This document shows, piece by piece, positions 50,467 to 59,237 of a stretch of 64,000 bases of DNA. The position numbers and the translations under genes are program-made. How positions within the stretch are numbered: the first letter of the stretch is position 1; each line of letters starts with the position of its first letter. This stretch comes from Bacteroidia bacterium (GTDB lineage Bacteria; Bacteroidota; Bacteroidia; Flavobacteriales_D; Cryomorphaceae), in the NCBI GenBank assembly GCA_030427905.1, contig JAUICL010000002.1, positions 62,001 to 126,000 of the forward strand, given 5' to 3'. The notes under the pieces were generated by a model. It saw only the letters and a list, made by a program, of their open reading frames with translations. It did no database searches and was not told the origin of the DNA.

Positions 50467-52910
50467 GAAACGCAACCGATACCCACACTTCCAATTGCTA
50501 CCACTGCGGAGATAAGTGTGTTGATGAGTTGGTTGTGTTTGATGAGCGAAACTTTTGCTGTAATGGGTGCAAGTCAGTCTATGAGCTACTGAAATCGTGT
50601 GAGATGGAGAGCTACTACAAGTACGCTGAAACTCCTGGAATTAAGAAGCTGAAGTCTACACCCAAGTCGGCCTTTGCCTATCTCGACAATCAGTCTATCG
50701 TTGAGCAATTGGTTTCTTTTTCGAGCCCCGATGTCCAAAAAATCACATTTCGCTTGCCCGCAATTCATTGCGCTTCTTGCATTTGGCTTATTGAGCACTT
50801 TCACAAACTCGTTGATGGTGTATTGAGCTCTCGCGTGAATTTCATAAAACGCGAAGCTTCTTTTACATACAATCCACAGGTGCTCAGCCTGCGTACCTTG
50901 GTTGAGCAATTGGCTACAATTGGCTACGAACCCGACCTAAAGTTTGATCAGACACAGCGGAAATCAGGACATAAAGTTCGCAGAACGCTGATCTATCAAA
51001 TCGGAGTAGCTGGTTTTTGTTTTGGCAACATTATGCTGCTCAGTTTCCCGGAGTATCTCGGCGACTCACTCAGTCTGGACGGTAACTACCGCGCCTTTTT
51101 CGGCTACATGAATTTTTCCCTGGCACTGCCGGTTTTATTCTTTTCTGCTAAGGACTACTTGCTATCGGCTTGGCGGGCAGTTGTGCACCGCAAAATCAAT
51201 ATGGATGTGCCTATCTCAATGGGGATATTGGCCTTGTTCTTACGTAGCACTTTCGAGATTTTTGTGGAAAGTGGTGGTGGCTATATGGATAGCCTTGCCG
51301 CACTTGTCTTCTTCCTACTCATTGGAAAATGGATTCAGCAGAAGTCATACGATAGCCTGTCCTTTGAAAGAGATTACAAATCTTATTTTCCCATTTCAGT
51401 ACAGCGCATAGAAGGAGATGAAGAGTCGGCAGTGGGAATTGAAGAAGTTGAAGTAGGCGACCGCATCAACATCCGAAGTGGGGAGCTGATTCCATTTGAT
51501 GGGGCGTTGGTCAGTGGTGATGCCCGAATAGACTACAGTTTTGTTACCGGAGAGTCGAGTCCAGTGAGAATTGCTAAGGGTGAGAAGGTATTTGCCGGGG
51601 GACGGCAAACCGGATCCATGATTTCATTGGAAGTAGAGAAAAAGGTAAACCAAAGTTACCTGACATCCCTGTGGAATGAGTCAGAAGGAGAATCTGAGAA
51701 AGGAGACCTCGAAACATTTGCTGATCGGGTAGGAGAGAAATTTACTTGGGCCATTGTAGCCATTGCCTCTACCGCCGCCCTTTTTTGGCTCATCGTCAAT
51801 CCATCCATCGCGCTCAATGCTCTAAGCGCCGTACTGATTGTGGCCTGCCCCTGTGCTTTGGCACTTAGTTTTCCCTTTGCTTTCGGTAACGCAAATAGGC
51901 TTATGGGTCGAAAGGGACTCTACTTAAAGAATGGAAAAGCACTTGGTGCTATGTCGGAAATCACCGACATCGTGTTCGACAAGACAGGAACGCTGACGCG
52001 CAAAGGCCAGGTTGATATCGATTATATCGGTCGTGACTTGACCCAGCGCGAAGTAGATATGATTCAAAACATTACGAGTCAATCGGGGCACCCGCTAAGC
52101 CGATACATTTCGGCCCATCTTAAGGCGAGCTCTAAAGTGAGTTTTGAAGACTTTATTGAATTTTCAGGGAAGGGCATTGAAGCTACTTACGAGGGAGATA
52201 CATACCAGATAGGGTCTGCCACTTTTGTTGGGCACGATGAAGAGGTAAATCGCGATGGCAAGAGTCGAGTTTATATCGCTGTGAATGGTGATGTGCTCGG
52301 CGTTTTTACGGTGGCGAAATCCTATCACGAAAACTTAAGCGAGAGCATTAATTCGTTGAAAGATGGGTATAATCTATACCTCGTCTCTGGCGATAATGAT
52401 AACGAGCGTCAGAAAATGACCGAACTCTTCGGAAACTCTGAAAACCTTTTCTTCAACAAACTTCCACATGAGAAGGAAGAAATAGTGGAAAGCCTTGGCA
52501 AAGATGGTAAGAACGTCGCTATGATTGGCGATGGACTCAATGATGCGGCTGCTCTCAAAGCGGCCCATTTTGGCATCTCTGTAGCCGATGATGTCTTTCG
52601 ATTCTCACCGGCATCCGATGCAATCTTAAGTTCCGATAGTTTCCCGAGAATCCACCAGTTCTTTGCATACGCACGGTCTGTCAAGCGCTTGGTGCAATGG
52701 AGTTTTGTCTTTTCATTTCTCTACAACGGAATAGGGCTGGTGTTTGCCGTTTCCGGGAATCTGACTCCGGTAGTCGCGGCTATATTGATGCCCGTAAGCT
52801 CTATTACGGTTGTCGGATTTGTGACTATTGGAAGCAGGTTTCTCTTTTCGAAATATTTTAATGAAAAAAGCGTCAATGCAAAAACTGATAAATATCAGTT
52901 TGTAGACTGA
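50463..52910 (+). CDS. ccoI: copper-translocating P1B-type ATPase for cbb3 oxidase assembly
   Basis: 815 residues. The N-terminus has a Cys-rich zinc-finger-like segment (CYHCGDKC...CCNGCKSV, about 11-42) typical of CcoI-type pumps, then an HMA domain with HCASC. Membrane helices follow, with the phosphatase TGES motif, the ion-path CPC (VACPCALALSF), the phosphorylated Asp in DKTGTLT, and GDGLNDAAAL. It delivers copper to cbb3 oxidase from the cytoplasm to the periplasmic side. It starts inside the usp-like stop (ATGA); its 3' end contains the second FNR-like site. Confidence 0.95.
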   Translation: MRNATDTHTSNCYHCGDKCVDELVVFDERNFCCNGCKSVYELLKSCEMESYYKYAETPGIKKLKSTPKSAFAYLDNQSIVEQLVSFSSPDVQKITFRLPAIHCASCIWLIEHFHKLVDGVLSSRVNFIKREASFTYNPQVLSLRTLVEQLATIGYEPDLKFDQTQRKSGHKVRRTLIYQIGVAGFCFGNIMLLSFPEYLGDSLSLDGNYRAFFGYMNFSLALPVLFFSAKDYLLSAWRAVVHRKINMDVPISMGILALFLRSTFEIFVESGGGYMDSLAALVFFLLIGKWIQQKSYDSLSFERDYKSYFPISVQRIEGDEESAVGIEEVEVGDRINIRSGELIPFDGALVSGDARIDYSFVTGESSPVRIAKGEKVFAGGRQTGSMISLEVEKKVNQSYLTSLWNESEGESEKGDLETFADRVGEKFTWAIVAIASTAALFWLIVNPSIALNALSAVLIVACPCALALSFPFAFGNANRLMGRKGLYLKNGKALGAMSEITDIVFDKTGTLTRKGQVDIDYIGRDLTQREVDMIQNITSQSGHPLSRYISAHLKASSKVSFEDFIEFSGKGIEATYEGDTYQIGSATFVGHDEEVNRDGKSRVYIAVNGDVLGVFTVAKSYHENLSESINSLKDGYNLYLVSGDNDNERQKMTELFGNSENLFFNKLPHEKEEIVESLGKDGKNVAMIGDGLNDAAALKAAHFGISVADDVFRFSPASDAILSSDSFPRIHQFFAYARSVKRLVQWSFVFSFLYNGIGLVFAVSGNLTPVVAAILMPVSSITVVGFVTIGSRFLFSKYFNEKSVNAKTDKYQFVD
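52885..52898. promoter_or_regulatory. FNR-like palindrome, site 2 (CTGATAAATATCAG)
   Basis: Inverted repeat with TGAT-N4-ATCA core and 9-bp arms if flanks are counted (AAACTGATA/TATCAGTTT). It lies within the last codons of ccoI, 74 nt before the ccoS ATG, nearly the same distance as site 1 from its gene. Confidence 0.75.
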
Positions 52911-52972
52911 CGAGCATCATGAAATTTGGATTGATCAAGACCGTAATTTGTTAAATAATTTAAAATCGTGAC

Positions 52973-53134
52973 ATGGACGCATTGTTTGTATTGATCGGTA
53001 TAAGTCTCTTAGTGGCAATCGCATTCCTCGCAGGGTTTCTGTGGGCTGTGCGCACCAAGCAATTCGATGACGACTTTACCCCATCGGTACGCATGCTCTT
53101 TGACGATGAACCAGACCATAAAGAAGACCAATGA
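52973..53134 (+). CDS. ccoS: cbb3-type oxidase assembly protein CcoS
   Basis: A 53-residue protein: one membrane helix (LFVLIGISLLVAIAFLAGFLWAV) then the short tail RTKQFDDDFTPSVRMLFDD typical of CcoS. It is needed in other bacteria for cofactor insertion into the oxidase. Its stop overlaps the ccoNO start (ATGA). Confidence 0.92.
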   Translation: MDALFVLIGISLLVAIAFLAGFLWAVRTKQFDDDFTPSVRMLFDDEPDHKEDQ

Positions 53135-55269
53135 AGCTCGAGAAGTTTTACTACGACAATCAAATTGTCAAGATGTTTGCCTACGCCACAGTACTCTGGG
53201 CGGTTGTGGGTATGTTGGTAGGGCTGTATGCCGCATTCCAAATGGCGTTTCCCGCCATTTCAATGGGTTTGCCCTATACCACGTTTGGAAGAATTAGACC
53301 GCTGCACACCAATGCGGTCATTTTTGCATTTGTTGGTAACGGAATTTTTATGGGAGTGTACTACTCCCTGCAGCGCCTGCTAAAGACCCGTATGTGGAGT
53401 GATGCGTTGTCTAGAATAAACTTCTGGGGTTGGCAACTTATCATCGTTTCGGCAGCCATTACCCTACCACTTGGGTTCAATACTTCTAAAGAATACGCCG
53501 AGCTTGAATGGCCAATCGATATTGCCATCGCGCTCATCTGGGTGGTATTTGGACTGAATATGATGATGACGATTATCAAACGGCGGGAGCGTCACCTGTA
53601 CGTAGCAGTTTGGTTTTACATCGCCACCTTTGTTACGGTTGCTGTACTTCACATCGTCAACTCATTTGAGCTTCCCATTTCATTCCTCAAATCATACAGC
53701 TGGTACGCTGGGGTTCAAGATGCTCTGGTGCAGTGGTGGTATGGACACAATGCGGTTGCATTCTTCTTGACTACCCCTTACCTCGGTTTGATGTACTACT
53801 TTATCCCAAAGGCAGCAAACCGACCTGTATACTCATACCGACTTTCGATCATTCACTTCTGGGCCTTGATCTTTTTGTACATCTGGGCCGGACCACACCA
53901 CTTATTATACACGTCATTGCCAGACTGGGCCCAAAGTTTGGGTACTGTTTTTTCATTGATGCTCATCGCTCCGAGTTGGGGTGGAATGCTGAATGGACTC
54001 CTTACGCTGCGTGGTGCATGGGATCGCGTTCGCGAAGATCCGGTTTTGAAGTTTATGGTGGTGGCTGTGACCTGTTATGGTATGGCTACCCTCGAAGGAC
54101 CAATTCTTTCGATCAAAAGTGTAAACGCCATCAGTCACTTTACCGACTGGACTATCGCGCACGTTCACATTGGTGGATTGGGCTGGAACGGATTCCTGAC
54201 CTTCGGTATGCTCTACTGGCTTATACCACGAATGTTTAAGACAAAGCTCTATTCTATTCGCTTGGCCAATGCTCACTTCTGGATTGGTACGCTTGGTATC
54301 ATCTTCTATGCACTCCCATTGTATTGGGCGGCCCTTACTCAGTGGTCAATGTGGCAAGATTTCAGCGCAGATGGATTCTTGGTTTATCCCACGTTCTTAG
54401 AAACAGTGACTCAGATTGTACCGATGTATGTAATGCGCGCTATTGGAGGAACACTATTCTTTATCGGAGCCATTGTCATGGTGTACAATCTTGTGAAAAC
54501 GGTAAAAGCCGGAAGCTTTGAAAAAGAAGAAGCTGCTGAAGCTCCAGCACTTGAAAAGGAGTACAAAGAGCATAGTAAGGAGCACTGGCACAGAGGAATC
54601 GAGCGTAGACCTGTTCAACTCATGATCTTGTCCTTAATCGTTATTCTCATCGGTGGAGTTATCGAGATGGTGCCGACATTCCTTGTGAAGTCTAATGTGC
54701 CTACCATCGAAGCGGTTAAGCCGTACACCCCATTAGAATTGCAGGGAAGAGATGTGTATATTAAAGAAGGATGTAATGCCTGTCACTCCCAAATGGTTCG
54801 GCCATTCCGACATGAGACTGAGCGTTATGGTGAGTACTCAAAGTCAGGTGAATTTGTTTACGATCACCCATTCCTTTGGGGATCAAAACGTACAGGGCCC
54901 GACCTTGCCAGAGAAGGGGCTAATAAGTTGAAAAAGTCTGATGCCTGGCATTTTGAGCATTTAATAGAACCCGATAGAATGTCGCCCGGATCGATCATGC
55001 CAGTATACGCTTGGCTAGCTACCACAGAACTAGATACAAGTACGACTGAAGCAAAAATTAATGCGATGCGCACTCTTGGAGTGCCCTACCCCGAAGGGTA
55101 TGAAAAACAAGCCAATAAGGACCTTGTAGCCCAACAAGCTAAAATAGTAGCGAGTATAAAGGAAGGAGGCATTGATGCCATCCCAAATACTGAAATGATT
55201 GCCCTTATTGCCTACTTACAGCGACTAGGTAGAGATACACAGTTGAAAGATCAAACCGCAGAAAAATAA
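53131..55269 (+). CDS. ccoNO: cbb3-type cytochrome c oxidase, fused subunits I and II (CcoN-CcoO)
   Basis: 712 residues. Residues 1-470 are CcoN with about 12 membrane helices and haem/copper ligand segments: HTNAVIFAFVGNG, WWYGHNAVAFFLTTP, GPHHLLYTSLPDW and HVHIGGLGWNGFLTFGML. After a charged linker (about 465-495) a membrane anchor and the CcoO cytochrome c domain follow, with CNACH near residue 547 in EGCNACHSQMVRPF and an axial Met region (MSPGSIMPVYAW). In proteobacteria these are two genes; the fusion is typical of many Bacteroidota. It reduces oxygen at low concentration and pumps protons. Confidence 0.96.
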   Translation: MKLEKFYYDNQIVKMFAYATVLWAVVGMLVGLYAAFQMAFPAISMGLPYTTFGRIRPLHTNAVIFAFVGNGIFMGVYYSLQRLLKTRMWSDALSRINFWGWQLIIVSAAITLPLGFNTSKEYAELEWPIDIAIALIWVVFGLNMMMTIIKRRERHLYVAVWFYIATFVTVAVLHIVNSFELPISFLKSYSWYAGVQDALVQWWYGHNAVAFFLTTPYLGLMYYFIPKAANRPVYSYRLSIIHFWALIFLYIWAGPHHLLYTSLPDWAQSLGTVFSLMLIAPSWGGMLNGLLTLRGAWDRVREDPVLKFMVVAVTCYGMATLEGPILSIKSVNAISHFTDWTIAHVHIGGLGWNGFLTFGMLYWLIPRMFKTKLYSIRLANAHFWIGTLGIIFYALPLYWAALTQWSMWQDFSADGFLVYPTFLETVTQIVPMYVMRAIGGTLFFIGAIVMVYNLVKTVKAGSFEKEEAAEAPALEKEYKEHSKEHWHRGIERRPVQLMILSLIVILIGGVIEMVPTFLVKSNVPTIEAVKPYTPLELQGRDVYIKEGCNACHSQMVRPFRHETERYGEYSKSGEFVYDHPFLWGSKRTGPDLAREGANKLKKSDAWHFEHLIEPDRMSPGSIMPVYAWLATTELDTSTTEAKINAMRTLGVPYPEGYEKQANKDLVAQQAKIVASIKEGGIDAIPNTEMIALIAYLQRLGRDTQLKDQTAEK

Positions 55270-55273
55270 GACC

Positions 55274-55489
55274 ATGCTGAAATTCATAAAACACAATATG
55301 GAGACCATCGTGGGGATTGAGATTTTTCCACTGATTTCCTTCATACTCTTTTTCTCATTCTTTGTCGGTTTGCTGATTTACACGGCGCGGCTCAGTAAGT
55401 CGAGTGTAAACGAAATGAGCAGCATGCCGCTAAGCGATAGCATAACCGATGATAACGACCTAAATCTCGATTCCAATGAAATACACTAA
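55274..55489 (+). CDS. ccoQ: CcoQ-like small subunit
   Basis: 71 residues with one membrane helix (IFPLISFILFFSFFVGLLIYTARL) and an acidic, Ser-rich tail. Size, place between ccoNO (4-nt gap) and ccoP (14-nt overlap) and topology fit CcoQ, which stabilises the oxidase complex. Confidence 0.8.
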   Translation: MLKFIKHNMETIVGIEIFPLISFILFFSFFVGLLIYTARLSKSSVNEMSSMPLSDSITDDNDLNLDSNEIH

Positions 55490-56678
55490 AGCACTTGGAA
55501 CCATAATATTGGCAATTAACGCCCAGTTGGCAATTGCTAAATCAATTCCTGCACCTGCAGCCGAGCCTTTTTGGTCTGATAGCCCGAATATGGCCTTAAG
55601 TGCAGTGGCCTTCGTCTTGCTCATAGCTATTATGAGTGTGGTGGTAATCTTACGCAAGCTGACATCCAATGCGGAGTACTTTACGAAGTTGAGAGAGCTT
55701 AAATCGAAAGGTGGGGCTAAAGCTGTAGGGATAGCCATCCTTGTAGCCGGCGCGAGCAACTCGCTCTACGCTCAATCAGAAGAAGTGGTCAGGCCACCCG
55801 TGGCAGAGTTTCCTAACTTTTTTTCTGATCCGAATACCGTTCTTCTCCTTTTGCTGAACCTACTTCTACTCGGTGTGTTTATCTACGTCATTCGGGTGCT
55901 TCTGAAAACGGTGGGTATGCTTATGCCAGAAGCAGAGACTACTCCTGAAGTAGAAGAAGTAGATGTAGAAACGAAAATTCTCAACGCACTTACTGACGCT
56001 GTTCCGGTGGAGCAAGAGCACGAGATTATGCTCGATCATGAGTACGACGGGATTCGCGAGTTGGACAACAACCTCCCACCGTGGTGGGTTTGGATGTTTT
56101 ACGCTACAATCATTTGGAGTTTTGCCTACCTGGTATACTACCATGTTCTGCCTTATGGATTAAGCCAGAGCGAAGAGTACGTAGCTGAAGTAGAGCAAGC
56201 CGAAGCCGATAAGGCAGCCTTCTTGGCGTTGGCTAAGGATCGGGTTGATGAAAATACAGTAGAAGTACTGACAGGTGAAGCTGATCTTTCAGCAGGAAAG
56301 GCCATTTATGTAGCCAATTGCCAGGTGTGTCACGCTGCCGATGGTGGTGGTGGAGTTGGTCCAAACTTTACTGATCAATATTGGATGCACGGAGGCGGGA
56401 TAAAAAACATTTTTACGACCATTAAATATGGTGTCCCAGCCAAAGGTATGATCGCTTGGGAGTCTCAATTGCGCCCTGTGCAGATGGCCCAAGTAGCCAG
56501 CTATATTCTGACTTTAGAAGGTACGACTCCCGCATCTCCAAAAGAGCCGCAGGGAGAGATTTGGGTAGCACCAGAACTTGAAGCCGCTCCAGCCGATAGT
56601 ACATCTGGAGACACAAAACTTGAAGAAGATCAAGCTGCAGGGAATGATATGACAGATTCTGAAAGTGCAGAGTCATAA
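55476..56678 (+). CDS. ccoP: cbb3-type oxidase subunit III (CcoP), mono-haem form
   Basis: 400 residues. Two N-terminal hydrophobic segments (about 40-60 and 120-140, the first behind a signal-like stretch) come before the conserved CcoP N-domain (YDGIRELDNNLPPWWVWMFYATIIWSFAYLVYYHVLPYG). One cytochrome c motif only, CQVCH near residue 282, with an axial Met in KGMIAW. Proteobacterial CcoP has two haems. The C-terminal tail is acidic and disordered. Overlaps ccoQ by 14 nt. Confidence 0.93.
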   Translation: MKYTKALGTIILAINAQLAIAKSIPAPAAEPFWSDSPNMALSAVAFVLLIAIMSVVVILRKLTSNAEYFTKLRELKSKGGAKAVGIAILVAGASNSLYAQSEEVVRPPVAEFPNFFSDPNTVLLLLLNLLLLGVFIYVIRVLLKTVGMLMPEAETTPEVEEVDVETKILNALTDAVPVEQEHEIMLDHEYDGIRELDNNLPPWWVWMFYATIIWSFAYLVYYHVLPYGLSQSEEYVAEVEQAEADKAAFLALAKDRVDENTVEVLTGEADLSAGKAIYVANCQVCHAADGGGGVGPNFTDQYWMHGGGIKNIFTTIKYGVPAKGMIAWESQLRPVQMAQVASYILTLEGTTPASPKEPQGEIWVAPELEAAPADSTSGDTKLEEDQAAGNDMTDSESAES

Positions 56679-56695
56679 CCTAAAAATCCATATCA

Positions 56696-58090
56696 ATGGA
56701 GAGTGAAGAGAGCTTTAGGGATGCCATAGCTACCGTAGATGCCGACGGGAAACGGAAGTGGGTCTATCCAAAAAAGCCGAAGGGGAGATATACTACAGCC
56801 CGCACCTGGGTGAGTGTTTTCTTGTTGGTCATCCTTTTTACCGCCCCATTTATCCGGATAGGCGGAGAGCCACTTGCCCTGTTCAATATCATCGAACGAA
56901 AGTTTATCATTTTCGGTCGAGTGTTCTGGCCGCAAGATTTTCACTTGTTCGGATTGGCCATGGTGACGCTCGTCATCTTCATTGCCCTGTTTACCGTGGT
57001 TTATGGCCGTCTCTTTTGTGGATGGGTTTGTCCGCAAACCATCTTCATGGAAGGAGTTTTTCGGAAGATAGAATACTGGATAGAAGGTGACTGGAAGCAG
57101 CAAATGAAGCTGAATAAAGCCCCTTGGAATCGAGAAAAGGTCGTCAAGAAAGTCGGTAAGAACATTATCTTCTTTCTGATCTCTTTTATAATCGCCAATA
57201 CATTTCTGGCTTATATAATTGGAAGCGAAGAATTGTTCTCAATTATCACAGACCCACCTAGTGAGCACTTGGGCGGCTTGGCAGCCATTCTCATTTTTTC
57301 GGGTGTGTTTTATGGCGTCTTTGCGCGTTTCCGCGAGCAGGTTTGTACCACCGTTTGTCCTTATGGCCGACTTCAAGGCGTATTGCTCGACCGACAGTCT
57401 GTTGTAGTAGCCTACGACCACGGACGAGGTGAGTCTCGCGGTAAGATCCGAAAGAACGAAGATCGCGCTGAAGCAGGAAAGGGAGATTGTATAGACTGCG
57501 GACATTGCGTACACGTTTGCCCTACGGGTATCGACATTCGAAATGGAACTCAGCTTGAGTGTATCAATTGCACGGCCTGTATGGATGCCTGCGATGCGAT
57601 GATGGATGCCGTAGATCTCAAACGTGGATTGATCAGATACACCAGTGAAGAGCAAATCCAAACCGGTGGGCCATTCGTTTTCTCAACCCGAGCCAAAGCC
57701 TTTACGGTGGTCTTAGTGCTGCTTATCGGAATCATGGTGACCTTATTAGTCAACCGATCACAAGTAGAAGCCACCATCCTACGCACACCCGGAATGCTCT
57801 ATCAAACCGAAGAGAACGGCGACATCAGCAATCTCTACAATTACAAGTTTGTCAATAAATCGAATGACGACATCGATTTGCATATCGTGCCAGTTGATTC
57901 AGCCGTTGACATCCGCATAATTGGAAAGGTGCCCAAGCTCGACAAGCAAGAAGTAATCGAAGGAGCATTCTTTATTTCACTGCCGCCTTCGTACTTTGAA
58001 GTAGGAAAAGCCAAAACAGAACTTCTCTTATTAGATGGAGAAGGAAATGAAATTGATAAAGTAAAGGTCAGCGTCATGGGGCCTTTGTAA
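56696..58090 (+). CDS. ccoG: cbb3 oxidase accessory protein CcoG (polyferredoxin)
   Basis: 464 residues: several membrane helices and two 4Fe-4S cluster motifs, CIDCGHCVHVCPTG and CINCTACMDACD, plus CTTVCPYGRLQG. The C-terminal IG-like domain is present. CcoG (RdxA/FixG) is thought to reduce copper(II) for oxidase assembly. 17 nt after ccoP. Confidence 0.95.
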   Translation: MESEESFRDAIATVDADGKRKWVYPKKPKGRYTTARTWVSVFLLVILFTAPFIRIGGEPLALFNIIERKFIIFGRVFWPQDFHLFGLAMVTLVIFIALFTVVYGRLFCGWVCPQTIFMEGVFRKIEYWIEGDWKQQMKLNKAPWNREKVVKKVGKNIIFFLISFIIANTFLAYIIGSEELFSIITDPPSEHLGGLAAILIFSGVFYGVFARFREQVCTTVCPYGRLQGVLLDRQSVVVAYDHGRGESRGKIRKNEDRAEAGKGDCIDCGHCVHVCPTGIDIRNGTQLECINCTACMDACDAMMDAVDLKRGLIRYTSEEQIQTGGPFVFSTRAKAFTVVLVLLIGIMVTLLVNRSQVEATILRTPGMLYQTEENGDISNLYNYKFVNKSNDDIDLHIVPVDSAVDIRIIGKVPKLDKQEVIEGAFFISLPPSYFEVGKAKTELLLLDGEGNEIDKVKVSVMGPL

Positions 58091-58101
58091 AAAGATTAGA
58101 C

Positions 58102-58539
58102 ATGAAGTTGCATTGGGGACATAAAATTGGGATCGTTTACACCCTGTTTGCGGGGTTTATGATATTCATGCTGTTAAAGAGTAGAACGACAAATCATGAG
58201 CTGGTGACTGATCAGTACTACCAAAACGAATTGGTGGTTCAAGACAAAATTGATGCGAGTGGCAATCTGGCTCAAGCAGATTTCAAGGTAGAGATCACGC
58301 GCGGGGCTTCAGCCGATATCCACATACAATTTTCGGGAGATCTTGCGGAATCACCCGAAGGAAAGGTGAATTTGTACAAACCGGATAACGCCGAGTTTGA
58401 TCAAGAGATGACGCTTCAATTATCTGGTGCGAATGCGATGACGCTGGCACCAACGGGTGGTATGGGGCGCTACAAGGTACAGCTCACCTTCACCGTCGAT
58501 GGTACGCCGTACTACACCGAAAGGGAAGTCTTACTTTGA
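58102..58539 (+). CDS. fixH: FixH family protein (CcoH-like)
   Basis: 145 residues: one N-terminal helix (KIGIVYTLFAGFMIFMLL) and a periplasmic domain with DQYYQNELVVQDKIDASGN, typical of FixH/CcoH. It is needed for stable oxidase assembly. The stop overlaps a TTG start of the next gene. Confidence 0.9.
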   Translation: MKLHWGHKIGIVYTLFAGFMIFMLLKSRTTNHELVTDQYYQNELVVQDKIDASGNLAQADFKVEITRGASADIHIQFSGDLAESPEGKVNLYKPDNAEFDQEMTLQLSGANAMTLAPTGGMGRYKVQLTFTVDGTPYYTEREVLL

Positions 58540-59237
58540 TTTGGACTGCGGCCATATTGCTAGGGCTTGCGGGTAGTGTCCATTGCCTGGGTATGTGTGG
58601 GCCAATCGTATTGGCGGTACCTGTGGGTGGTGGATCCACATTTGCGAAAGCTCTAAAGTTTATTGTTTATCACATTGGCCGTATTTCGGGATACGCTGTT
58701 CTTGGTTTTTTATTTGGGACGCTGGGCTATGGCTTAAATCTCACCGGGCTCCAGCAGGGACTCTCTATCGGTGTTGGAGTTCTTATGCTCCTCATGATTT
58801 GGGCACCCGGACTCGGTCTTCGAGGTAAGTCAGTAAAAGGACTAGCAGGATTTCATGGATGGATAACTGGTCAAATGGCCAAAAGGCTCAAGCAAAATCG
58901 GTCGGCAGCATTGTTGGGACTTGGTTTTTTCAATGGTTTCCTGCCTTGTGGTCTCGTCTACATCGCCATCACGGGTGCCGTGGCGAGCTTCGATCCTGTA
59001 AACGGCGTGCTCTTTATGGTGCTCTTTGGTTTGGGTACCATGCCCGCTCTCTTGGCGCTTGGGCTCAGTGGTAGCTTTCTAACACCCCTAGTCAAGCAAA
59101 AGCTTTCAAAGCTGGCTCCAGCCATCGTAACGGTCTTCGCCATTTGGTTTATCGTGCGTGGGCTCGGACTCGATATTCCATACCTCAGTCCCGAATTAGG
59201 GCCCAAAGTATCTCAAACAGAAGTGTGTGAACCGTGA
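58536..59237 (+). CDS. TauE/SafE-like (DsbD-type) membrane protein
   Basis: 233 residues, six hydrophobic segments, with the family motifs GLAGSVHCLGMCGPIVLAVP and GFFNGFLPCGLVYIA (Cys in HCLGMC and LPCG). The start is TTG at 58536 within TTGA, overlapping the fixH stop. Such proteins sit in most Bacteroidota cco operons and may act in copper or thiol handling; the transported substrate is not known. Confidence 0.88.
   Translation: MIWTAAILLGLAGSVHCLGMCGPIVLAVPVGGGSTFAKALKFIVYHIGRISGYAVLGFLFGTLGYGLNLTGLQQGLSIGVGVLMLLMIWAPGLGLRGKSVKGLAGFHGWITGQMAKRLKQNRSAALLGLGFFNGFLPCGLVYIAITGAVASFDPVNGVLFMVLFGLGTMPALLALGLSGSFLTPLVKQKLSKLAPAIVTVFAIWFIVRGLGLDIPYLSPELGPKVSQTEVCEP

Noticed and set aside
53733-54239. 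A 168-codon frame inside ccoNO in another phase
   Set aside because: It lies entirely within conserved CcoN ligand-bearing sequence and its translation has no domain or sensible composition; it reflects codon bias of the real gene.
55476-56678. A second haem site in CcoP
   Set aside because: Only one CxxCH is present in the whole frame.
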